Source: Agrobacterium vitis (GTDB lineage Bacteria > Pseudomonadota > Alphaproteobacteria > Rhizobiales > Rhizobiaceae). From it: a DNA stretch of 64,000 nucleotides. This document shows, in pieces, positions 45,012-53,796 of this stretch; position 1 is the first letter of the stretch, and each line of letters opens with the position of its first letter. The notes beneath the pieces are model-generated. The model was not told where the DNA came from, did no database searches, and worked only from the letters and a program-made list of their open reading frames with translations. Both the position numbers and the translations under genes were made by a program. The stretch is taken from positions 67,001-131,000 of the forward strand of contig NZ_JACXXJ020000005.1 of assembly GCF_014926405.1 (NCBI RefSeq), in the 5' to 3' direction.

Positions 45012-47222
45012 ATGAATGCTGAAGACAGAGATCTGGCGGATGAGGGGCAGGCCAGATCCGCTCTTGCTGCATTGGCTCTTGCCACGCAAAAATTGGGCTT
45101 ATCCCTCTCGGTCGAGCAATTATGCCGCGATTACGGTGATGAGGAATGCTTTTCGCTGCCGCAACTGGCCGAAATCATCCGCGATCATGGGGTAAAGGCC
45201 AAGCCGATCCGCATGAACTGGAAGCTTTTGAGCCAGATGGAAGGCGCTGTCGCCGCCGTCATTCAGCTCAATGACGGATCGCTTCTTGTCTTTGAAAAAT
45301 TCGTCGATGATCCGCAGACGCCGCGCATGGTGTTTCGCGATCCTGCCGATTCGAAAGCCACCCGGTTTGTGGTCGACGAATTGCGGCTGTCGGAAAACTG
45401 GAGCGGCCACGTCCTGCTGATGAAGCGGGAAATTTCCGAGGCAAGTGCGCGCGAGGAGTTTGGCTTTCACTGGCTGCTGGCCCAGGTGATGCAGGACCGC
45501 CGCATGGTGCGCGACGTGTTCATTTCGGCCATTTCGCTTGGCGTTCTGGCGCTGGTGCCCTCGCTGTTCTACATGGTGGTGATCGACAAGGTCATGGTGC
45601 ATCACCGCTTGTCGACACTGACGCTGATGGCCGCCGCCATTCTGGTCGTGCTGCTGTTCGATATGCTGCTCGGCTATATGCGCCGCACTGTCACCGCCAT
45701 CGTCACCGCCAAAATCGATGTGCGGCTGAACCTGATGATCTTTGATCGGCTGTCGCGCCTGCCGATTGAATTCTTCGAGCAGAATGCCACCGGCGGCATC
45801 GTCCATCGGCTGGGAGAAGCCCGTCGGTTGAGGGCTTTCGTCACCGGCCAATTGTTCGGTTCGGTATTGGACATGCTGTCGCTATTCGTGCTCATTCCTG
45901 TCATGTTCCTGCTCAGCCCTGGTCTGACCTTCTGGGTTCTGGGCCTCGGCGCAGTGATGAGCCTGATACTGTTTATCTATATGAAGCCGATCCGCCGCGC
46001 CTATGCGCAGGTGATGGGCAGCGAACACCGCCGCACCGCCATGCTGATCGAGATGATCAACGGCATCCGCACTGTGAAATCGCTGGCGCTTGAAGGCCGC
46101 AAGCGGCGCGAATGGGACCAGAGGGTCGCCGAAGCGGTCAATAACCAGACCAACCTGCTGTTTTTGGCCAACCAGCCGCAAACCTTGCTGGCGCCTCTGG
46201 AAAAGCTGATCTACGCCGGCTCACTGTTGATCGGCGCCTATCTTGTCATCGTCAACGAGCATACGGTCATGACCGGCACGTTGGTGGCCTTCACCATGAT
46301 TGCCATGCGCGCCACCCAGCCGCTGGTGCAGATGGCCGGCATGATGCAGCAGATGGAAGAGGCCCGCGGTGCGCTGCGCCAGGTCGCCTCCGTCATCAAT
46401 GCCGAACCCGAACCGCGCCGTGAACACGGGGTGCGCCCGGAATTTTCCGGCCGGATCAGCTTCGAGGATGTGCGCTTTGCCTATGCGGGCACCTCGTTGC
46501 CGGCGCTCAACGCCATCAATTTTCACGTCAAACCGGGCAATATCGTCGGGCTGATGGGCCGTAGCGGCTCGGGCAAGACCACAGTGACGCGGCTGTTGCA
46601 GGGCCTGCATCAGAGCTATTCCGGGCTGATCCGTCTCGATGGCGTCGAGTTGAAGGAAGTCGATCTCTATCACCTGCGCACCAATGTCGGCGTCGTGCTT
46701 CAGGAAAGCTTCCTGTTTCGCGGCACGATCCGTGACAATATCCTGATCGCCAAGCCGGATGCCTCGCCTGAGGAAATGATCGAAGCGGCGCAACTGGCCG
46801 GGGCCGATGAATTCATCGAACGTCTGCCGCGCGGCTATGACACGATGCTGGAAGAACATGCCAGCAATCTCTCCGGCGGCCAGAAGCAGCGGTTGGCAAT
46901 TGCCCGGGCGTTGATCGTCAACCCGCCGATCCTGATCTTCGACGAGGCCACCAGCGCGCTCGATCCGGAAAGCGAAGCGATCATTCTGCGCAACCTGAAG
47001 CGCATTGCCGAAGGCCGCACCGTGTTGATGATTTCGCACCGCCTGTCTTCGCTTGTCGATTGCGACCAGATCCTGGTTCTGGATCGCGGCCAGCTGAAGG
47101 ACAGCGGCACCCACCACGACCTGCTGCGCCGCTCCGGCGACTACCGCCACCTTTGGAACCAGCAGAACCGCCACCTGACGACGGGAAAAGATCATGACGA
47201 AAACCTTGACGCTGTCGCCTGA
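45012..47222 (+). CDS. Type I secretion ABC exporter with degenerate C39-like domain
   Basis: This 736-residue HlyB-type exporter has an N-terminal C39-peptidase-like domain (about 10-140), five or six spans (about 155-440) and an ATPase (about 475-720) with GRSGSGKTT, LSGGQKQRLAIARAL and LIFDEATSALD. Where a true C39 peptidase has its catalytic Cys the helix reads LALATQKLGLSL, so it should not cut; such C39-like domains bind RTX substrates. ATG 45012 has GAGGTG 5 nt upstream; GTG 45006 is an alternative. With the following HlyD it makes two of three parts of a type I system; no TolC gene is in the window. Confidence 0.93.
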   Translation: MNAEDRDLADEGQARSALAALALATQKLGLSLSVEQLCRDYGDEECFSLPQLAEIIRDHGVKAKPIRMNWKLLSQMEGAVAAVIQLNDGSLLVFEKFVDDPQTPRMVFRDPADSKATRFVVDELRLSENWSGHVLLMKREISEASAREEFGFHWLLAQVMQDRRMVRDVFISAISLGVLALVPSLFYMVVIDKVMVHHRLSTLTLMAAAILVVLLFDMLLGYMRRTVTAIVTAKIDVRLNLMIFDRLSRLPIEFFEQNATGGIVHRLGEARRLRAFVTGQLFGSVLDMLSLFVLIPVMFLLSPGLTFWVLGLGAVMSLILFIYMKPIRRAYAQVMGSEHRRTAMLIEMINGIRTVKSLALEGRKRREWDQRVAEAVNNQTNLLFLANQPQTLLAPLEKLIYAGSLLIGAYLVIVNEHTVMTGTLVAFTMIAMRATQPLVQMAGMMQQMEEARGALRQVASVINAEPEPRREHGVRPEFSGRISFEDVRFAYAGTSLPALNAINFHVKPGNIVGLMGRSGSGKTTVTRLLQGLHQSYSGLIRLDGVELKEVDLYHLRTNVGVVLQESFLFRGTIRDNILIAKPDASPEEMIEAAQLAGADEFIERLPRGYDTMLEEHASNLSGGQKQRLAIARALIVNPPILIFDEATSALDPESEAIILRNLKRIAEGRTVLMISHRLSSLVDCDQILVLDRGQLKDSGTHHDLLRRSGDYRHLWNQQNRHLTTGKDHDENLDAVA

Positions 47223-48564
47223 CGAGCATCGTTACGCGGTCCGCACGACAGCGGAATTCCTGTCCGAAAGCGCCAGCATCCTGCATCGCACCCCGCCCAA
47301 ATCGGCGCGGATGACGATTGCCACGGTGGCGGCCCTGATCACCAGCGCGATCCTGCTGTCGGTGTTCATGCCGGTCGAGCGGGTGGTAACTGCACGCGGT
47401 CGTGTCGCCTCGGAAGCACCCAATACCGTGGTGCAGCCGCTGGAAACCTCGATCGTTCGGGAAATCCTGGTGCGTGAAGGCCAGGAGGTGAAGGCGGGGC
47501 AATTGCTGGCCACGCTCGATCCGACCTTTTCGCGTGCCGACCAGACCACGGCCAGCCGGCAGATGGCCAGCCTTTCGGCCGAAGTCGAGCGGCTGAAGGC
47601 GGAAATCGATGGGCGTGATTACCAGCCGCGTGACGGCGATAGTTTTGGGAAATTGCAGCGCCGGTTCTTTGAAGCCCGCCGGTCGCAATATGAAGCGTCG
47701 ATGTCGACCTTCAAGGCCAAGATCTCTTCGCTGCAAACCACGCAAGCCCAATTGCAGCAGGAACTCACGGTCAATCGCCAGCGCCTGTCGCTCAGCGAGG
47801 AAAGCGAGGCGATGAAAAGCGCGCTGGTCGAGAAGAAATATGCATCGAGAGCCGATGGCCTGAAGGCCAAGGACTGGGTGCTGGAAGTCACCGGGACGAT
47901 CCGCGAAGTCGAGGGCAAGCTGGAAAGCGGCGCCCATGACATTCAATCGGTCCAATCGCAGATGGAAGATCAGGCCCAGCAATGGCGCTCCGACGCCATG
48001 GGTCAGCTTGTCAAGCAGCAGGTGGCGTTGAATGCGGCCATCGAAGAATTGAACAAGGCCGATAAGCGTTCCGACCTGATCGAATTGAAGGCGCCCGAAG
48101 ACGCAACCGTGCTTCAGATCGGCGATATTTCCATCGGCTCGGTGGCGCAGACGGCACAGAAAATGTTCGTGCTGGTACCGAAGGCAGCCCGGCTTGAAGT
48201 GGAAACGGAAATCTCCACTCAGGACCAGGGCTTTATCAAGGTTGGTCAGCCGGTCGATATCAAGCTCGATGCCTGGCCTTTCGCCCGCTATGGCGGCTTG
48301 CGCGGTACGGTTCGGGCGGTCAGCCCCGACAGTCTGAAAGTCTCGCGCGGCGATGGCGCGGCTGCGCAAGGCGCATCCGAGCGGACATTTTATATTGCCA
48401 AGATCACCATTGACGACCCGCATCTGAAAAGCAATCCGGCCGATTTCAGTCTGATTGCCGGGATGACGCTGGTGACCGACGTCGTCGTTGGCGACCAGAC
48501 TGTGGCGGCCTATCTGTTTGACCGGGTTGTACCGGTCGTGAGCGAGGGAATGCGCGAACCATGA
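47194..48564 (+). CDS. Type I secretion periplasmic adaptor (HlyD family)
   Basis: This 456-residue adaptor has one N-terminal membrane span (about 40-60, TIATVAALITSAILLSVF), a lipoyl half-motif (SIVREILVREGQEVKAGQLL), a long coiled coil (about 120-300) and a C-terminal beta-barrel ending in a hydrophobic YLFDRVVPV. It overlaps the exporter gene by 29 nt, so the pair is tightly coupled. It would bridge the ABC exporter to an outer-membrane channel encoded elsewhere. Confidence 0.92.
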   Translation: MTKTLTLSPDEHRYAVRTTAEFLSESASILHRTPPKSARMTIATVAALITSAILLSVFMPVERVVTARGRVASEAPNTVVQPLETSIVREILVREGQEVKAGQLLATLDPTFSRADQTTASRQMASLSAEVERLKAEIDGRDYQPRDGDSFGKLQRRFFEARRSQYEASMSTFKAKISSLQTTQAQLQQELTVNRQRLSLSEESEAMKSALVEKKYASRADGLKAKDWVLEVTGTIREVEGKLESGAHDIQSVQSQMEDQAQQWRSDAMGQLVKQQVALNAAIEELNKADKRSDLIELKAPEDATVLQIGDISIGSVAQTAQKMFVLVPKAARLEVETEISTQDQGFIKVGQPVDIKLDAWPFARYGGLRGTVRAVSPDSLKVSRGDGAAAQGASERTFYIAKITIDDPHLKSNPADFSLIAGMTLVTDVVVGDQTVAAYLFDRVVPVVSEGMREP

Positions 48565-49898
48565 AGCAATTGCTGTCTTTTGTGCCCTTTTTTGTCCGAG
48601 GCGCGGCAATCCGGCAGGCGTATCGCCATGGCATGAAAAAGCTTGGGGCGGGCCGGATGCCGCTGGCCGCGAGCGCCCTGCGCAAGGCTGCCAAGGGCGG
48701 CCATGTCGGGGCATCCTACGAACTGGCGCGGCTTTATGAGACGGGGCGCGGGGTGATTTCCGATCTGGCCGAGGCTCGCCGGTTGGCGCGTTATGCCGCC
48801 GATGCGGGGCATGTCGGTGCCATGGCGTTGACGGCCCGGCTCTATCTGATTTCACCGCGCCAGGACATGCCGGCGTCTCCGGCGGCTTTGCGACTTTATG
48901 GTGATGTCATGCAGCTGGTTTGCGAGCCCGAACTGGCCCGTGACTATGCGCTTCGCGCCCATGAGCACGGCAATGTTGATGGTTCGGCGCTGGCCGGTTA
49001 TCTTCTGGCGTCCGGCATTGGCGGCGAGGTGGATCCGCACACGGCACTGGTCTGTTATGAGCCAGCGGTGACAGCTGGCAATGTCCGGGCGCATCTGGGC
49101 ATGGGAACGCTGCTTGCCGGGGGGCATTTGGGCGAGGTGGATTATGCCCGCGCCCTGCCATACTTCAAATATGCGGCGGCGGCTGGCAATAGTACGGCGC
49201 GCCATTACCTCGCCATGCAATATCTGAACGGCCTTGGCACCACACCCGATGAGGAGAAGGCGCTGCGCCTGCTCAGCGCTGCTGCCGCCAAAGGTTACCG
49301 CTCCTCTATCGAGGAACTGGCGAAATATTACCTGCACGAAGCCTATCCCGAGCGCGATCGCGCCCGGGGCGTGCGCTGGCTGACGGCGCTTGGCCGCATG
49401 GGCGACAGGCGCGCCTGCCGTGACCTGGAGCGGCGTTATCGCCATGGCATCGACGTCAAGGCCAGTTCGGTGGAAGCGGTGATGTGGCTTGAAAAGGCGG
49501 CGCTGAAGGGCGATGTCGCCGCTCAGTTCCAGATGGCGGTTGTGGCCGCGACCGGCGCAGGTGAAGGTGAGGGTGATCTCAACCAGGCGCGGATCTGGTT
49601 TGAAATGGCGGCTGAAAACGGTCATGCCCTTGCCATGGTCAATCTGGGACGGTTCCGCATGAAGGGCATTGGCGGCATCGTCGATCTCGATGGCGCGCAA
49701 AATATGCTGGAACTGGCTGTCGAGGCTGGCGAAATGGCGGCCTATGCGGTGCTGGGCGAATTCCACGCCTATTACGCCGATCCCTCCGATGTCGAGGCCG
49801 CCCGTGAGATCCTCATGCACGGCGTCGAAAAAGAAGATGCCGTCTGCAAGGATATTCTGGCACGGCTGGAAGAAAAGCTATTGGCCAAGGTTGCCTGA
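48561..49898 (+). CDS. Sel1-like repeat protein
   Basis: This 445-residue protein carries about nine Sel1-type repeats, recognisable as ASYELARLYETGRGV, HYLAMQYLNGLGTTPDEEKAL and AMVNLGRFRMKGIGGI. The N-terminal 25 residues include a short hydrophobic patch (LLSFVPFFVRGAA). Its ATG overlaps the hlyD-like stop as ATGA. Sel1 proteins serve as scaffolds; here it is likely an assembly or targeting factor of the secretion system, by position only. Confidence 0.85.
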   Translation: MKQLLSFVPFFVRGAAIRQAYRHGMKKLGAGRMPLAASALRKAAKGGHVGASYELARLYETGRGVISDLAEARRLARYAADAGHVGAMALTARLYLISPRQDMPASPAALRLYGDVMQLVCEPELARDYALRAHEHGNVDGSALAGYLLASGIGGEVDPHTALVCYEPAVTAGNVRAHLGMGTLLAGGHLGEVDYARALPYFKYAAAAGNSTARHYLAMQYLNGLGTTPDEEKALRLLSAAAAKGYRSSIEELAKYYLHEAYPERDRARGVRWLTALGRMGDRRACRDLERRYRHGIDVKASSVEAVMWLEKAALKGDVAAQFQMAVVAATGAGEGEGDLNQARIWFEMAAENGHALAMVNLGRFRMKGIGGIVDLDGAQNMLELAVEAGEMAAYAVLGEFHAYYADPSDVEAAREILMHGVEKEDAVCKDILARLEEKLLAKVA

Positions 49899-50092
49899 AG
49901 GCCAAGGTAACCTAAAGGCTGTAGACTTGATCATCATGCTCGAATTATGAAATGTCACAGTCGCGTTGATGCCGTCGTTTCCTGTGTATGCTACTCTCAA
50001 AGAGTGCATGGTGGCGGAGCGACGGCGCAACGGTAAGGAACAAACCGGCACTTCAAGCCTTTTGAGCCCACCTCTGACCGATCCGGACATGC

Positions 50093-51853
50093 ATGACGAC
50101 TCAACAGATTTTGGCTTTTTCCGTCATTGGCCTGATGATGGTTGCCTTCATGTGGGACCGTATCCGCTACGATGTGGTGGCGGGGCTGACCCTTCTGGCA
50201 GCCGTTGCCCTTGGCCTTGTGCCAGCCGATAAGGCTTTTTCCGGGTTCAGTGACGATATCGTTATCATCGTCGGCAGTGCCCTGGTGGTCAGCGCCGGGG
50301 TGGCGCGGTCCGGTCTGGTCGATGCCGCCATTAAACGATTCTTCCCCAACCTGACATCAATGCGCGCCCAGATACTGCTTCTGGTGCTGACGGTGACAGT
50401 GCTGTCGGCCTTCATCAAGAATATCGGCGCGCTGGCCATCATGATGCCGGTCGCGTTCCAGTTCTCGAAGAAGTCAGGGACGCCGGTCTCCGCCTTCCTG
50501 ATGCCGATGGCGTTCGGTGCGCTTCTGGGCGGGTTGATGACCCAGATCGGCACCTCACCCAATATCGTCGTGTCCAAGCTGCGCGGTGAACTGACCGGTA
50601 CGCCGTTCACCATGTTCGATTTTACACCTGTTGGTGCCATTCTGGCGGTGGCGGGCGTGATTTTCCTGATGCTGTTCTATTGGTTGGTACCCAAGCGCCA
50701 GAACCAGAACCCGACCTTGCAGGAAGCACTCGGCAATTCCAATTTCTCCACCGAGGCGACCCTGCCCGAAGGCTCCGCACTATCAGGCAAGCCGCTGCGC
50801 GATCTGTTGAAAACCACCGCCGGCGAAGTGATCGCCACCGCCATCCTGCGCGGCCACAGCCGTATTTCGCCTTTCCCAGACATGGTGTTGAAAGAGCAGG
50901 ACACATTGCTGCTGGAGGGGCCATCCGATGCGCTTGACCGGCTGGTCAGCCAATCCGGCTTAAAACTGTCGGGCCGGGAGATCGGTTCGGGCGGTGAAAT
51001 CACTGCCATCGAGGCGGTGGTCGGGCCGGGGTCGCCGTTGGAAGGCCTGACGGCCCGCGATGTTTCTCTGTTCAATACCTATGGCATCAACCTCCTGGCC
51101 GTTAGCCGGCGCGGCAAGCGGCTGAAGGAGCGGCTGGCGCATGTGGCCTTGCGCGCTGGCGATGTCGTCGTGCTCCAGGGGCGACGCACCGCGCTGCCAG
51201 CCGCGTTGCAGACCCTGGATTGCCTGCCGCTCGCCGAGCGCGAAATCCTGCTCGGCACCAGCCGCAGCGCGCTTATCCCGGTGCTGATCCTGATTGCCGC
51301 GATGGGATCAACCGCAGTCGGTCTGGCACCGGTGCCGGTTGCCTTCTTTGCCGCTGCCCTGGCGATGGTGGTGTTCCGGGTCATCCCGCTCAACGATTTC
51401 TATCAGGCTGTCGATGGTCCGATCCTCGTCATGCTGGCGGCACTGATCCCGGTCAGCGATACCTTGCGCAGTACCGGCGGAACGGATGTGATCGCCGGTT
51501 GGCTTGGCCATGTTGCCCATGGGCTGCCGCCTTACGGTGCGCTGGCGCTGATTCTGGTGACTGCCATGGCAGTAACGCCGTTTCTCAACAATGCCGCGAC
51601 GGTTCTGGTGATGGCGCCGATTGCCGCCAGCTTTGCCCATAATCTCGGCTTCCGGCCTGACGCCTTTCTGATGGCGGTGGCAATTGGCGCCGGTTGTGAT
51701 TTCCTGACCCCGATCGGTCATCAATGCAACACGTTGGTGATGGGGCCGGGCGGCTATAAATTCAGTGATTATCCGCGCCTTGGTCTGCCGCTCTCGCTGT
51801 TGATCATTCTTGTTGCTATCCCGGCACTGATCGTGGTCTGGCCATTGAAATAG
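50093..51853 (+). CDS. SLC13/DASS-type permease with TrkA-C domains
   Basis: This 586-residue membrane protein has two hydrophobic halves of about five to six spans, parted by a soluble region (about 205-385) carrying two TrkA-C-like domains (ETLLLEGPSDALDRL-like and AGDVVVLQGRR). The GTSPNIVVSK loop and the C-terminal TPIGHQCNTLV are the paired anion motifs of SLC13. Such proteins carry anions such as sulfate or dicarboxylates with Na+ or H+. The substrate is unknown. It is preceded by a 194-bp gap with no other gene. Confidence 0.87.
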   Translation: MTTQQILAFSVIGLMMVAFMWDRIRYDVVAGLTLLAAVALGLVPADKAFSGFSDDIVIIVGSALVVSAGVARSGLVDAAIKRFFPNLTSMRAQILLLVLTVTVLSAFIKNIGALAIMMPVAFQFSKKSGTPVSAFLMPMAFGALLGGLMTQIGTSPNIVVSKLRGELTGTPFTMFDFTPVGAILAVAGVIFLMLFYWLVPKRQNQNPTLQEALGNSNFSTEATLPEGSALSGKPLRDLLKTTAGEVIATAILRGHSRISPFPDMVLKEQDTLLLEGPSDALDRLVSQSGLKLSGREIGSGGEITAIEAVVGPGSPLEGLTARDVSLFNTYGINLLAVSRRGKRLKERLAHVALRAGDVVVLQGRRTALPAALQTLDCLPLAEREILLGTSRSALIPVLILIAAMGSTAVGLAPVPVAFFAAALAMVVFRVIPLNDFYQAVDGPILVMLAALIPVSDTLRSTGGTDVIAGWLGHVAHGLPPYGALALILVTAMAVTPFLNNAATVLVMAPIAASFAHNLGFRPDAFLMAVAIGAGCDFLTPIGHQCNTLVMGPGGYKFSDYPRLGLPLSLLIILVAIPALIVVWPLK

Positions 51854-51880
51854 CCATGGCTCAGCGGGGCCTGAAATGCC

Positions 51881-51911
51881 GAAAGCCTGCGTTGGCGGAA
51901 CGCAGGCTTTC
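51881..51911 (+). terminator. Strong hairpin after the SLC13-type gene
   Basis: GAAAGCCTGCGTT (51881-51893), loop GGCGG, AACGCAGGCTTTC (51899-51911): 13 perfect pairs, 28 bp after the stop. The A/T pairs at the base act as the U-side, as in many bidirectional terminators. Confidence 0.75.
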
Positions 51912-52206
51912 AAGCGGGGGACGGGGGTTTTAGGTTCGCGGGATTCACAACCGCTTTCCTGCACTCCTAACGGGCGATACCGGAAATGGTTCCGCCCAAT
52001 CTGATTTTTTTTCGCAATCTTTTTCAAATTCCTCTGTCACCGGCCCATGCGTTCCCGCCGATGCTTGGGTTTTCCTTGACGCTTGGCCTTAGATATGGCC
52101 TAAGGCCAGCCAAAGGATTATCGCTGGAAGCCTGCCTTGAGCGTGGCTTTCACCGCGTCCAGATCATCAAAATGCGATGGCTTGGCTCTGCCCGATCCTC
52201 GCCTCC
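51912..52206. other. Upstream region of gltX
   Basis: These 295 bp carry no supported gene. They contain short T-rich stretches (around 52006-52030) that could hold the gltX promoter. No conserved RNA leader is evident to me. Confidence 0.5.
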
Positions 52207-53679
52207 ATGACCACGAGCAAAATCATGACCACTTCCGGCGTCCGCGTCCGTATCGCTCCTTCTCCCACCGGTGAACCGCATGTCGGCACAGCCTATATCG
52301 CGCTGTTCAACTATCTGTTCGCCAAGAAACATGGTGGCGAATTCATTCTGCGCATCGAAGATACCGATGCGACCCGCTCGACGGCGGAGTTTGAACAGAA
52401 AGTGCTGGACGCGCTGAAATGGACCGGCCTGACCTGGGCCGAAGGCCCGGATGTTGGCGGTCCCTACGGTCCTTATCGCCAGTCCGAGCGCAAGGACACC
52501 TACCGTCCGTTCGTCGATAAGATGGTGACTGAGGGCAATGCGTTCCGCTGTTTCTGCACGCCCGCCCGGCTGGACCAGATGCGCGAAGCGCAGCGCGCAG
52601 CGGGCAAGCCGCCCGGCTATGACGGTCTCTGCTTGCACTTGAAGGCGGAAGAAGTCGATGCGCGCGTTGCCGCAGGCGAACCGCATGTCGTGCGCCTGAA
52701 AATCCCAACCGAAGGCTCCTGTGATTTCCATGACGGCGTCTATGGCGACGTGTCGATTCCGTGGGAAAGCGTCGACATGCAGGTACTCTTGAAGGCCGAT
52801 GGCATGCCGACCTATCACATGGCCAATGTGGTCGATGACCACCTGATGAAGATCACCCATGTGGCGCGCGGCGAGGAATGGCTGGCCTCCGTGCCGAAGC
52901 ATATCCTGATCTACAAATATCTCGGTCTTGAGCCGCCGGTGTTCATGCATCTCAGCCTGATGCGCAATGCCGACAAATCCAAGCTGTCGAAGCGCAAGAA
53001 CCCGACATCGATTTCCTATTATTCGGCGCTTGGCTACCTGCCCGAAGCGCTGATGAATTTCCTTGGCCTGTTCTTCATGCAGATCGCCGAAGGCGAAGAG
53101 CTGTTGACGATGGACGAGCTGATCGCCAAGTTTGACCCCGACAATCTCTCCAAGGCGGGTGCTATCTTCGACATCCAGAAGCTCGACTGGCTGAACGGTC
53201 GCTGGCTGCGCGAAAAGCTGACGCCGGACGAATTCCTGGGCCGCGTTCTGACCTGGGCCAGCGAAAACGACAGGCTGACGGAAGGCCTGAAGCTCGCTCA
53301 GAGCCGGATCACCAAGCTTGGCGAATTGCCGCCGCTGGCAGGCTTCCTGCTGGCCAATGATGTCGGCCTGACGCCTGCTTCCTTCGGCGGGTTGAAAACC
53401 AGCCCGGCGGAAACGCTTGAGATCGTCACCACCGTTCAAGCCGATCTCGAAAAGATCCTCGAATGGAATGTTGCGACCATCGAGGAAGAACTGCGGGCGA
53501 TTGCCGACCGGTTGGGCAAGAAGCTGCGCGTCGTCACCCCGCCGTTGTTCGTTGCCGTTTCCGGCAGCCAGCGTTCTCTGCCGCTGTTTGACAGCATGGC
53601 GCTGCTGGGCCGTTCCGTGGTGCGCCAGCGCCTCAAGGTGGCCATTCAGGTCTTGACCTCCATGGCCGGCGCGGCCTGA
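52207..53679 (+). CDS. gltX: Glutamyl-tRNA synthetase
   Basis: This 490-residue class I synthetase charges tRNA(Glu). It has the HIGH-type motif in RIAPSPTGEPHVGTAY, the Glu-site segment LRIEDTDATRS and the KMSKS-type motif KLSKRK. I start at MTTSKIMTTSG (52207); an inner ATG at 52225 is equally possible. The gene stands alone before lysS. Alphaproteobacteria often have two GltX paralogues with split tRNA roles, so this might be the one of two. Confidence 0.93.
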   Translation: MTTSKIMTTSGVRVRIAPSPTGEPHVGTAYIALFNYLFAKKHGGEFILRIEDTDATRSTAEFEQKVLDALKWTGLTWAEGPDVGGPYGPYRQSERKDTYRPFVDKMVTEGNAFRCFCTPARLDQMREAQRAAGKPPGYDGLCLHLKAEEVDARVAAGEPHVVRLKIPTEGSCDFHDGVYGDVSIPWESVDMQVLLKADGMPTYHMANVVDDHLMKITHVARGEEWLASVPKHILIYKYLGLEPPVFMHLSLMRNADKSKLSKRKNPTSISYYSALGYLPEALMNFLGLFFMQIAEGEELLTMDELIAKFDPDNLSKAGAIFDIQKLDWLNGRWLREKLTPDEFLGRVLTWASENDRLTEGLKLAQSRITKLGELPPLAGFLLANDVGLTPASFGGLKTSPAETLEIVTTVQADLEKILEWNVATIEEELRAIADRLGKKLRVVTPPLFVAVSGSQRSLPLFDSMALLGRSVVRQRLKVAIQVLTSMAGAA

Positions 53680-53702
53680 CAGGCAAGGTCCTCCAGTTTT
53701 GG

Positions 53703-53726
53703 GCTCTCCCCTTTATCAGGGAGGGC
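53703..53726 (+). terminator. Candidate terminator after gltX
   Basis: GCTCTCCC (53703-53710) pairs with GGGAGGGC (53719-53726) with one G-U pair around an 8-nt loop; TTATCATA follows. It lies 24 bp after the gltX stop. Confidence 0.55.
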
Positions 53727-53796
53727 TTATCATAGCCTTTTTCAGCCGCTATGCTCCACAATTGATCCAAGAATTTCGTGCCCGATAGGCGAACCA

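Noticed and set aside
46981..48855. 624-codon minus-strand frame opposite exporter and HlyD genes
   Set aside because: Covers three overlapping real genes; composition not protein-like.
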